A stretch of DNA of 36,510 nucleotides from positions 1-36,510 of the forward strand of contig CAXKVV010001791.1 in the NCBI GenBank assembly GCA_964058805.1, given 5' to 3'. Shown in pieces: positions 1 to 12,612 of this stretch. The notes beneath the pieces are model-generated. The model had not been told where the DNA came from. It was given only the letters and a program-made list of their open reading frames with translations, and ran no database searches. Source of the DNA: Schoenoplectus triqueter (Eukaryota; Streptophyta; Magnoliopsida; Poales; Cyperaceae). Position 1 is the stretch's first letter; each line of letters begins with the position of its first letter. The translations under genes and the position numbers were made by a program.

Positions 1-304
1 ATCTTAACATAATTGGACCTGCATTTGATACATGAGTCCATTGACAAGTAAAACTCAAAGAAAACCATTATACATGCGCATATATATTGCAACTACTTGT
101 TATGTGTGTCCAGTTGCATTCTGAGTTCACTTTGAAAACATATTTAATGATAATTTATTTGATTCTTACCACAGACACATCCATTATGAAGATAAACCAT
201 CACTGGACTTGATCAGTGTAGAAAGTGCAATTTAAAATGCCAATTTCATGATGTTGTCCTGCTATGCAAAAAGCCTAGTTGTCATATTTATTTTGTATTT
301 GTAG
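1..304 (+). other. Intron of RAPTOR1 (3' part)
   Basis: AT-rich sequence with no reading frame resembling RAPTOR. It ends in a T-rich tract and AG at 303-304, just before the first recognisable RAPTOR exon. Nothing else is seen in it. Confidence 0.7.
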
Positions 305-3300
305 GCAATCTATCCATTAATTTTAGGACACCTCCAGTGAGTCCTCCACAGCAAAGCTACCTTTCAGGCCTGCGCCGTGTGTACTCTCTTGAGCTCCGAT
401 CATACCTGCAGAACTCTCCTGATGACAAACAAACAGGTTTACTTGAAGGGCAACCTGGTGCTGGCAGATCAGCTCCAACTTCTAGAAGCAATTCAGAGGC
501 AACGAACAATCTCCTGCCGGAGTCAACCATCTATAACTGGAGTTGTAGCCACTTCTCAAGGCCCTTGTTGACTGGCAATGACGACAATGAGGAGGTGCTG
601 GTACGACGGGAGGAGAGAGAAAGGGTTGCTATGGATTGTATCAAGAGATGCCAGCACTCGTGTGAGTACTGACGATTCTTGTTCTATGCATGTTTATCAT
701 ACTTGTCTGGCAACTTGCCACCAAGTATGTGGTAAGGTATTGAACGGTAATGACTAGGGCTTGTTACCAGCTGGTATAGAGATCTTTAACTATTAAATTT
801 AAGAAATAAATTTGAAGCAACTGATGCTTGTCATGATGGTTGCACAGTTTTGTCGGTAAACGAAAATATAACTTGCATATACGACGGAGTAACTGATGCA
901 GGAGTAACTGTAACCCGGAAAATTCAACTTTTGTCACTTCAATTGCCTCTGTTTTTGTTAATAGATTTTCAATTATTTCTAAATTTTAGGTGCAAGCAAA
1001 TTAAACAATCAAATAGCAAGCTGGGACACAAAGTTTGAGTCGGGTACAAAAGCAACGTTATTGTTGCCCTTTTCTCCTGTTGTAGTTGCTGCTGATGAAA
1101 ATGAGCAAATCAGGTGCATCTGCATATTACTTTGTTTGTCTATTGTATCATCACATTTGTTTGAACTTTTTGATTGTTAATTTAGCATTAGAAGGTGATT
1201 TGTAATGGATTTGTGCAACAGAGTATGGAACTATGAAGATGCTCAAGTCCTCAACAGCTTTGACAACCACCTGGACTCATCCGAAAAGGGCATTTCAAAA
1301 CTATGCCTTATCAATGAACTTGATGATAATTTACTCCTTGCTGGCTCAAGTGCGTTATGGATCTCTCTTATACTTTGCATATGCTTGCTAAATTTGTTGT
1401 CGATTCGTATAATGATGTTATCTTTTTACGTTGATGAAGATGATGGAAATGTGCGCATTTGGAAGAATTTTACAGTTAAGGGCAAACAGAAGCTTGTAAC
1501 AGCTTTCTCCTCAGTTCCAGGACAACAGAAAAACACAATTAGAAATGCAATTGTGGACTGGCAACAAAAGCCTGGCTACTTGGTATGATCATCTATCACC
1601 TTCGTCCTTGCCCATTTAATTGATCATCTTTTTCTGTTTTTGAAGATGGATCTTTATTTTAGTGATGCCAAAATGCCTACTTATTTGACATCACTAATTC
1701 TTGGCTAGAGGATCTCTTTAACTTGTGCTTCTGAATCCCTTAGTCCAAAAGTTCAGTTTGAGTTTGCACAGAACTCTGATGTATAAAGAGAATTGTGGAC
1801 CTGATACTGGATAGGTGGCATGTGTTCCTCAAATAAGATATTGCTGTCATCCTTTTTTAGCTTTGTGTACCTCTCACTAGGAAATAAGTTTAATATACTT
1901 CTACTGTATGAATGTAGTATGCTGGTGGTGGAGATTCATCATCTATTCATGTCTGGGACCTTGAGCGGGAGCAACTGCTTAGCACCATTCCCTCTGTTAC
2001 TGATAGTGGTATCTCTGTGCTGGCAAGTTCTTTTAATCAATTTTAGTATTCGTTATTTTGCTAAACCTCTGTGTGCTTTCAAGTAAATGGATAAATCATA
2101 GAAGTTAGTATCGTACGATACGGATACGGTACGAGTCATATGGAGAACGGTACAGATCGTACCTGTGTATAACAATCCTAGTGAATCGTGAGAATCGTTC
2201 CGATATGGAAGCACGATACCTGTATCGTATCGTATTTACGATTCTGAATGTTGTGCATCGGGATTATGAAGCACCTTTTCCCTCCTTATACCCCGATCGT
2301 CCTTTTTGTTTGCGCAACCTGATCCCAATTTTACCTTTTCTTCCTTCACCTTTTCGCGCGCGCAGAGAAAACCTAATCGCCAGACTCATCGCCATCATCG
2401 TGCCGAGAGAGAAGCCCGTTGCGCACTGAGAGAAGAAGCGACAGCGATCATAGCATGCTGAGAGAAGAGATAATCGCCCGTCGTGCGCGCTGAGAGGAGA
2501 GAATCGCCCGTCGCAGGTCTGTTATTGTTTTTTTTTGGAATTTTCATTGTAATAAATGAGAAGATAGAAGAGACTCATTATAATGGGTGTCTGACAACTA
2601 CTCTCTCATCGAGCAATAAAGACTGTTAAATTAATCTACTGTTAATCAAATAAAGGCTGTTAAATTAGTCTACTGTTAATTAAACCTAAGTGTATTGTTT
2701 AATTAGTCTACTGTTAAGTTTAAAATAAACTTGCTAAGAAGTTTTCATTAAAAAACAGAAAGGAAATATAGTAAAGGATTGTTTTATATTATCAGATTAG
2801 AGTAATTGTTTTGAACTGGATTTGGAGGAAGAGGATGAAACCCATGAAGATGATGAGTTTTTAATCTTAATGATGTAAGTGATGATGATAGTGATGGTGC
2901 TTCTAATGAAAGTTTAGATGTCAATATTGTTAGTTAGTGAAAATGGTGAAAGGCATAGCTTCTTTTGTTAGTAACTAGAAATCTAGAACATGGCTATAGC
3001 ATATAGGTTCTTTTGTTAGTTATTAGAACATGATGATAACTTCTTTTGTTAATTAATATGTTTTTCTTATTAGTTACTAATTTATTTTAACTTTTTTTGT
3101 TATTTTAAAAATAACTTAGCGTATCTTAACGATACGATACGACACACGAAACACAATACGATACAAAATACAACGATACACGATACATTTTACGATTCAA
3201 CTTCTATGGGATAAATTACTAGTCTTGAGTTTAATGTACATGATATTGTAATTTGGTAACTTTTACAGAGCTGAAAGTATTTTAAGCAAATGTGTCGTTC

Positions 3301-4989
3301 TTTTGTATTTTCTTGTACTTAATTAATGATTCTAATTTTCGTTTTATTTTTGTTACCAGTCAGCCTCACAGGTACGTGGGGGTCAATTTGCTGCTGGTTT
3401 CATGGATGGGTCTATCAGGATATTCGACATACGCAGTACTCCCGATGTGTATGTCTCAATATATTTTTGATGTTATGCACTTCTCATTTGTTATTCTATG
3501 GAGAAAATGTTTCTTATTTTAAGTCTGGATTCCTGTGTCCTTTTCTTAGGCCGATTTGTACAGCAAGGCCACACATTCAAAGAGTGGAAAGAGTTGTAGG
3601 TATAGGGTTTCAACCTAGCATGGATTCATCCAAGGTAAATATTGCTGAAACCATGATTTAAATTTATGGATGGAATTAGTACTGAATTCCATATCCTGCA
3701 GGAGTATTTAGCCTGAATTGATAATTGTGTTCAAATTTTGTTATTCACCTTTTATGCATTGCTTATAGAACTTGTCTCTTCTGGATAGAGTTGATGCCTA
3801 ATTATTTAATAATTTACTTGACTCTCCTGCATAGCAGTTAATGAACTCTCAAAATAAATAGTCTTCTAAGCGGTCTGAGTTGTAATTTTAATGAAAATGC
3901 TGCAACAAGCAGATAGTGAGCGCTTCCCAGGCAGGAGACATTCAATTCCTGGATGTAAGAATGGCTGGTGAGGCATACTTGACAATAGACGCACACAGAG
4001 GATCTCTGACAGCTTTGGCAGTGCACAGACATGCCCCTGTGATAGTTAGCGGCTCTGCAAAGCAGCTGGTGAAGGTGTTCTCTCTCCAGGGCGAACAGCT
4101 CAGCATCATCCGCTATTATCCCACCTTCATGGCCCAGCGCATTGGCTCTGTCACCTGCCTCTCCTTCCACCCCCACCGGTACCTCTACATTCCTTGGGTT
4201 TCACTTCAGGAATTGTGTTTTTGTTGTTTAAGCACTTGACTGATATTTGCCACTGAACCAAAGGAGGTTTAAATTGTAGAGTGTAGACATTGGGATGGTT
4301 TTTTACAAATTTGTTCATCTTGATTGTTCCACTTTTAAGGTTTTTCAGATGATGTTTTCTGGACTGGTGTAGGCACCATTTGTTTCTCTGGACAGGGTGT
4401 TGAATACAAGTGTCATGTATCTTGTGTTATGTAATATCATTTAATGGTACCAGTTACTGATATATAGAGGGTCTCTCTACTGTAGTCATATGCAAATTTA
4501 TAATTGAGTTCAACACTGTTTGATTCACGGGAGTTGAAGGGAAAGAAGGGGTGAAGAGGGAGGTGATGGAAAGTAATGGAAAAGGAAGTTACCTCTTGTT
4601 TGGTTGGTCTTGTTTTCTTTCATTTACACCCCAGTTTGGGAAGTAATGGATATAAGCATTAGTAGTTGCAGGAGGTCCCCAGTTAACTCTCAATGCAAAC
4701 AAGGTGTAAATGTACAGGCATAGTTTTGAGATGTTCTGGAATTAGGTGTATCGAGGTACTTGTACTTGGCCCTGATGGCTCTTTACCAGCTTAGATCTGT
4801 GTAATTTTCATGACTCAGGGTTGAGAACTTGAGAAAATAGATTTTGGTCATGTTAGCTTTTGTGTAGTTTCTATTAGATCAAGTTCTTGATTTATGCTGA
4901 CATTTTCTGTCAACAGGGTTCTCTTGGCTGCTGGCGCTGCTGATGCCCTGGTGTCAATTTATGCGGATGATGGCTACCAAGTGCAGTGA
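305..4989 (+). CDS. RAPTOR1: RAPTOR1 (regulatory-associated protein of TOR), 3' part, nine exons
   Basis: RAPTOR is the scaffold of TOR complex 1 that presents substrates to the TOR kinase in the cytoplasm. Exons by my reading: 305-661, 990-1113, 1222-1349, 1440-1582, 1918-2022, 3360-3448, 3550-3634, 3913-4178 and 4917-4989 (TGA at 4987-4989). Phases join cleanly to give 455 residues plus stop. The first exon carries the linker before the propeller ([31 protein letters not shown]). Later exons carry C-terminal WD40 repeats ([95 protein letters not shown]). The N-terminal caspase-like and HEAT regions lie upstream of the window. The exon 1 start at 305 is chosen from the pyrimidine-rich acceptor; an AG at 325-326 is the alternative. 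Exon 5 is best joined through a GC donor at 2023. No stop interrupts the model, so the gene looks functional. Confidence 0.93.
2023..3359 (+). other. GC-AG intron of RAPTOR1 enlarged by a transposon
   Basis: The exon before it ends in ...GTG CTG and is followed directly by GCAAGT, the usual sequence of GC-type donors. Using the GC donor and the AG at 3358-3359 gives the continuous peptide [16 protein letters not shown], which fits the family. The nearest GT donor (2027) gives a frame that does not match. The intron is about 1.3 kb, of which about 1.1 kb is an inserted element. Confidence 0.75.
2097..3208. mobile_element. Non-autonomous hAT-like DNA transposon inside a RAPTOR1 intron
   Basis: The ends are a perfect 10-bp inverted repeat (CATAGAAGTT at 2097; AACTTCTATG ending at 3208). 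The flanks are a direct 8-bp duplication, GGATAAAT, at 2089-2096 and 3209-3216. Inside both ends lie arrays of the subterminal motif GTATCGTATC/GATACGATAC (2110-2250 and 3119-3190). No intact transposase is present. A short acidic stretch near 2815-2920 ([13 protein letters not shown], then a frame break) could be a remnant of a transposase tail. The 8-bp duplication fits hAT; a Mutator-type element (usually 9 bp or more) is the alternative. Confidence 0.8.
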
Positions 4990-6705
4990 GTGAAGCATGA
5001 AACTGTATTATACACTCTAATCTGCCGACCAGTCACCATTATCAATGTAACAGTAACCTGTTACAGCTAGTGGAGATGAAATGGAGCTCCAACAGAATCA
5101 AGAGACAGTTCTGTGAAGTGTGTATGCTACTCGTCCGTAAACACCATTATTTTTTAGCCTCTTATCCTTCATGCCACCTGAAAAATCAAACCCCGGAGGC
5201 TCCATGAAAATAATTATATCCACTTACCATAGGCGTTAGAAAAGATGTAAATAGTTGCTTCATTTGAATTGTATAAGTACTTGTTTGTCTTCTTCTTTTT
5301 ACATATTTTTCTTCTTTTTTGTTTCTTTTTAGCTTTGTTATTTTATTTTATTTTATTCAAATGTAAAAAAGGGGAAAAATGCTAAACTGATTTGTATAAC
5401 AAGTTAAAAGTAGTGGGTGCTGCTGGGCTGGTGGTTGTTGATATTTGTACCCAGTTGGGATTTATGGTTTCATCAGTTTTCAGGTTGAAATATTCAAATT
5501 CTTGAGTTAGAAGTACTGACAGGATGTTCAGATGTGGATTCTGAATTGTGAATTGAATAAAGGTAGAGGAGCTGAATGGGGCTCAACAGGATCTAGTGTT
5601 ATGTACATAAGTGTTCCTTGTAATATTAGGGCAAGTAGAATTTTGGACTTGGAGTATTGGAGTAATTCCTTTGACTTAAATTTTCGCAACTCCCTTGGCC
5701 TTTGCATTTTCAAGTCTCTCTTTAATATTCCTGCCCTCAGCTTCCTGTGTGTTTGTTTCTGGGTTGGCGGTACAAATTTCTTAATAGCGTTAGCTTCTGG
5801 TACTAATGTGTTTCAGATGCTCACAACTCGTTCAATAGTTAAGTGTCGACATTGTGAAAATAGTTGAACTGTTAGAAGTGCGCTTTAATAACGTCAAATC
5901 AGATTTAAGCTTCTCACGTGGGCGATTTCTTGAATAATGTCAACAATCTTTCATAATTTGATGACTATACCGGTATACCCTATATTATAAATGCGAAGAA
6001 GCCTTCATCTTATTAAGTAACCGTAAGGAAATGTCAAAGAAGTGAAAATACAACTTTTAATAGTTATTCACTCTACAAAGAATAAACACTTGTCATCACA
6101 TAAAAACACTTTCCGGAAAAGAAATTATAAGCATATTTAGTGTATATAAAATTATAAATGATGCAAATAAAGACAGCAATCACCTTTCAAAAATTGGACT
6201 ACTTGCAAAATTATAACGAGGCAGAGCGAACCATAGTTCCATCGGGCTTTTGAAATATCGCCAAAAAAAAATGGATGATGATCGGCTCTATCTTTATGGT
6301 TGATCCCGATCTTCACAAGGTATTTAGCTAAATAAACTTCAACGTTATTTTTGTTAGTTCGGGTTAGGATCACGAACAGCATCAGCATATGATATCAATC
6401 ATAACCATCCCCCACCATAGCTAACAAAGATTAAGTCGGAAGCATATTTACCTAAATACATTATGGTATGTGAGATTTGCCAAGCTAAACACGTTTAAAA
6501 CAAAATACTGTTACATTGGCTTGTATGAAAACTTATGATGCAACGTAACCAATGATGGCTCACAAAAAGTGCATTCCATCACATCTTGGTACACAGCCAT
6601 CAGATAAGACATTTGAAAGCACCAAAAAAAATAACGGATGGCACGCGCACAAAGATGTCCATATACCATCTCTAATTATATCTATTTGAAGCCTAATAAT
6701 TTAAC
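4990..6705. other. Intergenic region between convergent RAPTOR1 and RDM4
   Basis: This stretch contains the 3' UTRs of both genes. T-rich DNA at 5280-5370 may belong to the RAPTOR1 3' end. Short open frames at 5532-5867 and 6152-6388 have no recognisable similarity and no family motif, so I do not call them genes. No transposon ends were seen. Confidence 0.6.
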
Positions 6706-9662
6706 TCAACAATGTCCCATTCTCCAATGCTCTCGCTCTTCTTCATCGCCATCAGAAACAAGTTCAGCAATTTCTGTGTCATAGTTATCAGATCCATTTT
6801 CAAAGTAATCATATGGATCTCTCTCCTCTTCATCCTCTGAAGGCATTTCATCCGGATAATCAAACAATGAATTGTCTTCAGCTACAGTAACGCCAGAGTC
6901 AAAATATTAGTGTTTTTTTAGATTAACATTCATAACGGCTAACAAAAATGCCACACAGTGCAATATCCTTTTGCTGTGCTAGCAAAGTCGGCTATGAATT
7001 TTTGAGTATTGCTACCATATGTTGTTGATATTAACACAACATACTAATTGTATTTCGAGTAAACGCTTATAACTTTATAAAAAGCTGCTGATCAATTTGC
7101 TCTTCCCATATTTTACTCTAACAAAAGAAGCACAAAAATAAGGGGATAGATATCTACCATTTGAGTCTTCAGTATCATAGTCAGATTTAGGGCCGTCATA
7201 ATAGTCATCCTCATCACCATTATCTACTTGTACCCTTCAATGAGAAGGGGGGGAAAAATCATGACTTTATCCTAAATGAACCTAGAATTTTAGTGTCATA
7301 TGATTAAATGATGTATCAAAATTTATTCAGAAACATCTTTTGGGGTATTGGAATGCCATGCTGGAATACACAGAAGATTTTAGAAAAGCAAAATTTGATG
7401 TAGTTGCACTGTTGCACTTGCTGTTTTCATAACAAACAAATAAAATTTTTAGTTAAGGTTAGGTATATAAAATCAGAAAGCAAGCTATATTCATTGAAAA
7501 TTGATAACTTTCACAAAGCAGATTTTATTTATCAAGCCTTATGACAGAAATTGTTTCCATTTAAAAGACAAGCCAGATAGTGCAGTTTTTTTCAATGCCA
7601 AACAATAAAGAAGAGTGCAAGAAATTCTTACAGAGGGTAGTCAGCTTGAATGTCATCCATTTTGGTATCGCCATCTTTCTCCACAGTATAGAGGTCATAC
7701 ACATAATTCTCTGAAATGAAGATATAACATTGAATAGATAACGAAATTTGTAATGGCACATCAATTATTAGGATCCACAAACAAAGAAAATTAAGAATGG
7801 ATACCTTCTGAGGAGACGTCAGATAATATATCAGATTCAATTTCATTGGCGGCTGATGGAATGTACTCCCGTAAAAGGGGTAAATAGTTGCATAATATAG
7901 CTTCTTCTTCTGCAGTAGTGTCTCTGGGATGTGAGAGAATAATTTAAATGTCAATACATGGGTTACTAAGCAGCTAACGGCGGTAGGAGGTTTCTACTGG
8001 TCAGACAATGGCTGGTACAGATATTCATATATATAGTCCTCAAATAAGTCAGGAAAGTCAAATTGAATAAATAGCAAATTCATGGCATTTTACCTTTTCT
8101 TTTTGGTCTTTGGAGGTGCATCATCCATGGTGTCAACTTGAAACACATCATAAAGCTGGCATACCTCCTTTAAGGAATCTTTTCTGCTCTTCCATATTTG
8201 CTTGAATCTTGCATTTCTTGCCATCTCCTGAATTTATAGAAAATAGCAAAAAATATGACTAATAACCTTGATAAGGGCTATCCCATGCTTTTGTATCTCT
8301 TAAGCATAATTGGAAAACAAAGAATAATCAAAACTCAAGAGTAATGAAAAGAAGGGAATACCTCATGCTTTTGTACAGCAACTTGCTTCCACTCATCTGG
8401 TTTCTGTTAACAACAATTGAACTCATGAGAATCATATAGGGAATTTAAATGATAATTTTCAGAAAAAAAAATAGACGGAGACATAAATTAAATGACAAAG
8501 CACTGAGAGATTAAGCTTTAACAGAAAACAAACTCACTTTTCCCAGCTTGAATGCTTTCTTCCTCTCCTCAATTTTTATATCCTTTGGAACATTGGAATC
8601 AGTCTGACAAGAAACAATACGTGAATAAAGGGAAAAAAATGTTAAATTAATCTGATCTGAACCATACATTTGGAAATGTATGGAAAGAAGTAAAGATAGG
8701 ATAAGCCGATAAGGTACCACATTTCAATACCAAGGTATGTGAGAAAGAGAGAAAACAGTTGCAACTTGTGAGTAGATGTTAAGAAAACTCGGGGCCAGAA
8801 TAGTAAAGGCTAATATTTCATCTATTTAAACTTCAAACAACTTCAAGCATGCAAAATTAAAGAAAATGTGTTATGCATGGCATGTTAGAGCAGTCATCTG
8901 AAGAAAAGTCCATTATTTTTGGAACTTATCTAGTTTGAAACAGACAATAGCATGGTAGGGCTGATTGATATCTTTATTTTGGGGTACTAACAAATACAGT
9001 ACGACTTCACAATGTGTAAGTGAGTACTTGTTCGTGCACAAATATGGAGCCAAAAATAAGAGGACTGATTAATCCACCAAAATTCTTCAATTTTACAGCT
9101 TATCTAATTGTTATAAACAAGAAGCTAACCAGGAAAGAATGCAAAACAGTTCTGAGTGCATCAGAGCCAGAGTTGGTGATAGTATCAACATGCTGCACAA
9201 AAAGCTTCTTTGATTTTGGTTCCTCGTCAGCTAAAACAAACAAAAAACAGAAAATTAAGTTTTAACTGAAAACAAACTAAAATAATACTACATTATAAGT
9301 ACCAAACGAATATTTGATGATATTAATCCAACCCTTTTGTGTGGCCGAATCAGAGATGTCGAGCCTTCCAAAATCCAGTAAAACTCTCTTAGAAGGTCTC
9401 TCATTGATCTCAAGCCCTGAAACCATAAAGCAAATAAATAAATAAATAACTATAGGAACAATTCGGTTTTCTAAAAAAAAAACGAACTGGAACAAACAAT
9501 AACAAATTAAACAAATACAGCGAAAGAGAACTTACAGAATGCATCAAATCTGGAGTGGTTAAGTTTTCTCTTAACCCTTACAATCACTGGTTTTTCCTTC
9601 ACCGAATCGGGAAGCAGCGGTGAAGAAGACGACGAACAAACAGCGCTATCGGTTTGCGCCAT
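6706..9662 (-). CDS. RDM4: RDM4/DMS4 (IWR1-type) transcription factor, complete, ten exons
   Basis: The protein belongs to the RDM4/IWR1 family. Yeast Iwr1 escorts RNA polymerase II into the nucleus; in Arabidopsis RDM4 binds RNA polymerases and supports RNA-directed DNA methylation and development. Exons on the - strand: 9662-9536, 9416-9333, 9230-9130, 8603-8538, 8403-8362, 8227-8094, 7923-7805, 7710-7632, 7234-7158 and 6881-6706. They total 1005 bp, 334 residues plus TGA (6708-6706). The N-terminus has EKPVIVRVKRKLNHSRFDAFW and LEINERPSKRVLLDFGRL; the middle is basic (KPDEWKQVAVQKHEEMARNARF, KTKKKR). The C-terminal IWR1 domain reads ENYVYDLYTVE, DYPLVQVDN, DYYDGPKSDYDTEDSN and DNSLFDYPDE, then an acidic tail. 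All splice sites are GT-AG and phases agree. The start is the first ATG before the conserved KPVIVRVKRK block. No defect is seen. Confidence 0.93.
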
Positions 9663-10199
9663 TGGAGCGTAGATCAAAGATAATGAAAAAATTAGGTTTC
9701 CGGCTAGGGTTTTACCGGAGAAGAACCGGCCGCACTGTTCTAAACCTCTCCAACAAATATCGAATTAAGGTTATCTCCAGTTATATAAATAAATAAACGG
9801 AGAACGTAGAGGCTAGCTATACTTTTTTTTTTCTAGATCAGAGAAAGATGCGGTTCATAATTAATTGAATTTATCGTGTCATGTATGTAATTTTAACAGA
9901 AAATTATATCACATGGTATTTTTTATTTTTTATATTATTCTTTTTAAATATAGGGTTTCAATTAATCTTGATATATACTTCTGTTCATATGTTATTCTCG
10001 GAACTTAAATATGCATCATTTCAAACAGACGGAACTAATTACCACAAGTACTAAAATTCACGATTCTTTTTATACAGAAGTTAAAAATGACATTTCTAAC
10101 GACATGGCATACATCAACATGCCACCTCTATAAAATCAGAAAAAAAAATCTATAAAATTGAAGAGAAGATGTTTAAACTGGTAAATGTTTTTTATTTTA
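9663..10199. other. 5' flank of RDM4, no gene seen
   Basis: The first 90 bases upstream of the RDM4 ATG probably hold its 5' UTR and core promoter, read on the - strand. The rest is AT-rich and has no coding signal or repeat ends that I recognise. Confidence 0.5.
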
Positions 10200-12612
10200 A
10201 TAAATTAGATGTTTCTAAATTAAAACTTACTTCTGTTTGTTTAATTTCTAAGAAAGCTGATGCTAATCTCCTTACTAATTTAGGTCTCATATTAATTATA
10301 GTTTTAAAATTATTATTATATTATTAGCCGGTAGATTAGCAATTGTTATGGATAGTTTGTTAGATCATTCACAAATTGCTTAATTAAAGAGTGTTATATA
10401 ATGTTAATGTGGTATGTGCCCATGAGATTTTGCATTAGGTTAAAAAATCAAAAGAAAAAGACGTAATATTTAAAATAAATTTTGAAAATTTTTTTGACTG
10501 GATCAATTGGGAATTTTTAACTGAAACTCTTATATGAAGATGTTTTGGCCTAAATGGATAGGTTGAATCCAAAATATATTTACTGGAAGTAAGACTTATA
10601 TTAATTTTAATAATAAATAAGTCCTTATTTTCATTATAAACGTGGGATTAGACAAGGTGATCATTTTCTCTTTTTTTTTGGTGTTGCTAACGTTCTTAAT
10701 ATATTATTAAATGATACTAAGAATAAAGGATATTTAAAAGGTTTAAGTCACATAGGTGATTTCAAAGGTTTAGTGAATCTTTATTTTACAGATATATTCT
10801 CATTTTTTTAGAGGCTAAGTCTACCTATATAGAGGTACTAAAATGGATTTTAATTGCATTTGAAAATCTTTTAGGACTTAAAATTAATTTTGACAAATGT
10901 GAAATGGTCCGTTTGAATATTTTCTCTACAGAAGGTGCAAACTTTTCTTTTATTTTAGGTTATAAGCTTCCACAACTTCCTACTACATATTTACATATTT
11001 AGGTGTTCCTTTGCATTTCAAAAAACTTAGAGTTGAATATTAAATTTTTTTGATTGAAAAATTTGAGAAAAAAATTGTAAGGTTGAAACGGAAAATTATT
11101 ATCCATTGGTGGTAGAATTATTCTTTTAAATTCTGTCTTCGCTATTCATTTATATTGGATGTTTATTTACATGGTCCCTGCTCATGTTAGAAATGTAATT
11201 GATAAGATTAGAAGAAAAAAATTAGTATGAAGGTACTTTTGTTAGAAAAAAATATCACTTAGTCTATTAAAAAGTGATTTTTGAAAGTAAATCTCATGGA
11301 AGTTTGGTTTGATTGATTTAGAGTTAATGAATACTGCTTTGTTGGCTAAATGGTTAGATAGATTTTCTGATTCTACTATACAAGACAAATGAAAAGATAT
11401 CTTCTCTGCTAAATATGCTCCATCTCTTACTCATTTCTCTCTTTTTTGAAAAGATATTCTCAAAGATAAGGATTTGATTGATTTATGTTTTAATAAAAAA
11501 AAGGTCCAAGTACTACTATTTTATTTTGAATTGATAAATGACATAATGGTTGTGTTTATTAAAAAGTGATTTGTGAAAGTAAATCTCATGGAAGTTTATA
11601 TTTGATTGATTTAGAGTTAATGAATATTGCTTTGTTGCCTAAATGGATTGATAGATTTTCTGATTCTACTATACAAGGCAAATGAAAAGATATCTTCTCT
11701 GCTAAATATGCTCCATCTCTTACTCATTTCTCTCTTTTTTGGAAAGATGTTCTCAAAGACAAGGATTTGATTGATTTACGTTTTAATAAAAAAAATAGGT
11801 TCAAGTTGATAGATGACATAATGGTTGTTTTGTATTGTGTTAACTCTCTTTTTTATTCTATTACTACTAATTTAATATTACAGTAGCTCCAACTTTTGTA
11901 CTGATTCCTTATATTTAGATTTTAAGAGGCAATTAGTTGGTATCTTTTTAATTGAATGGAATAATTTATATACTGAATTTGAACTTTTCTATATGTCTCA
12001 TTCTACTCTTGATATATATTAATGGAGATGACATCCATTAGGGAAATTTTCAGTACATTCTCTTTATAAATGGATAAATTTTGGTGAGGTCATTAATCAT
12101 GATTATGATATAATATTAAATTCTAAAATTTCTTTAAAGATTATGATCTTTATATGGTTACTTAGGAAAAAAATACTTATTAAAGATCAATTAGTAAAAA
12201 TAGATTGGCAAAGTGATACTTCATGTGTTTTATGTGATAATTATGAAAATGTTGATCATATTTTTTGTTACATGTCTCGTGGCTAACATATTATGAAATT
12301 ATATTGCTCAACATAATTATTTTACATTTCAAGTACTTATTTTAGAAGATCTTTGATTAATTGATAGTTTTATCCCTTTAAAAGATTAAATTTTAGTTGA
12401 ATTAGTCAGAACTCAGAAGTGTGACTTGTTGGATATTGTGGATAGAGAGAAATATCATTTTTAGGAATCATAAACCATATTCTCCACGTTCCTTAAGTTT
12501 TCAAATTATTAACTTAGCCACTTTACAGGTAGAGGAATTGCTTACCGAGGAGGAAGAATTGGTAGAGTGCGAGGAAACTCTTTGGATCAATGTTATGTAT
12601 TTTTCAAACTAA
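10200..12612 (+). mobile_element. Decayed L1-type LINE retrotransposon (RT and zf-RVT remnants)
   Basis: Translation across frames recovers plant LINE reverse-transcriptase blocks in the right order. LISKKADANLLTN is near 10,240 and LLAGRLAIVMDSLLDHSQIA near 10,330. A degraded F-D-INWEFLTETL block is near 10,490, and KRGIRQGD near 10,640. The zf-RVT region follows (SVHSLYKWINFG; FIWLLRKKILIKDQLVKIDW; CVLCDNYENVDHIFF, about 12,050-12,275), then WILWIERNIIFRNH near 12,425. Stops and frame changes are numerous, and no full ORF1 or endonuclease was found, so it is a long-dead, 5'-truncated copy. Confidence 0.82.
11264..11832 (+). repeat. Tandem duplication of about 293 bp inside the LINE
   Basis: The block starting TATTAAAAAGTGATTT at 11264 recurs at 11557 and stays nearly identical through GACATAATGGTTGT. 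Shared stretches include TCTTCTCTGCTAAATATGCT. Both copies carry LINE sequence between the RT and zf-RVT parts. The copies differ by scattered substitutions and a short indel near the end of the first. Confidence 0.85.

Noticed and set aside
2181..2429. 82-codon open frame inside the intronic element
   Set aside because: Sequence is built from subterminal repeats and low-complexity arginine-rich translation, with no transposase motif.
3838..4176. 112-codon - strand open frame
   Set aside because: It is antisense to RAPTOR1 exon 8, whose + strand WD40 coding is clear.
5532..5867. 111-codon open frame downstream of RAPTOR1
   Set aside because: No recognisable family motif, it lies in probable 3' UTR or intergenic DNA, and the opposite strand is also open in part, as expected by chance.
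6152..6388. 78-codon - strand frame after RDM4
   Set aside because: No similarity recognised and no splice sites linking it to RDM4, whose own stop at 6706 fits the family's acidic C-terminus.
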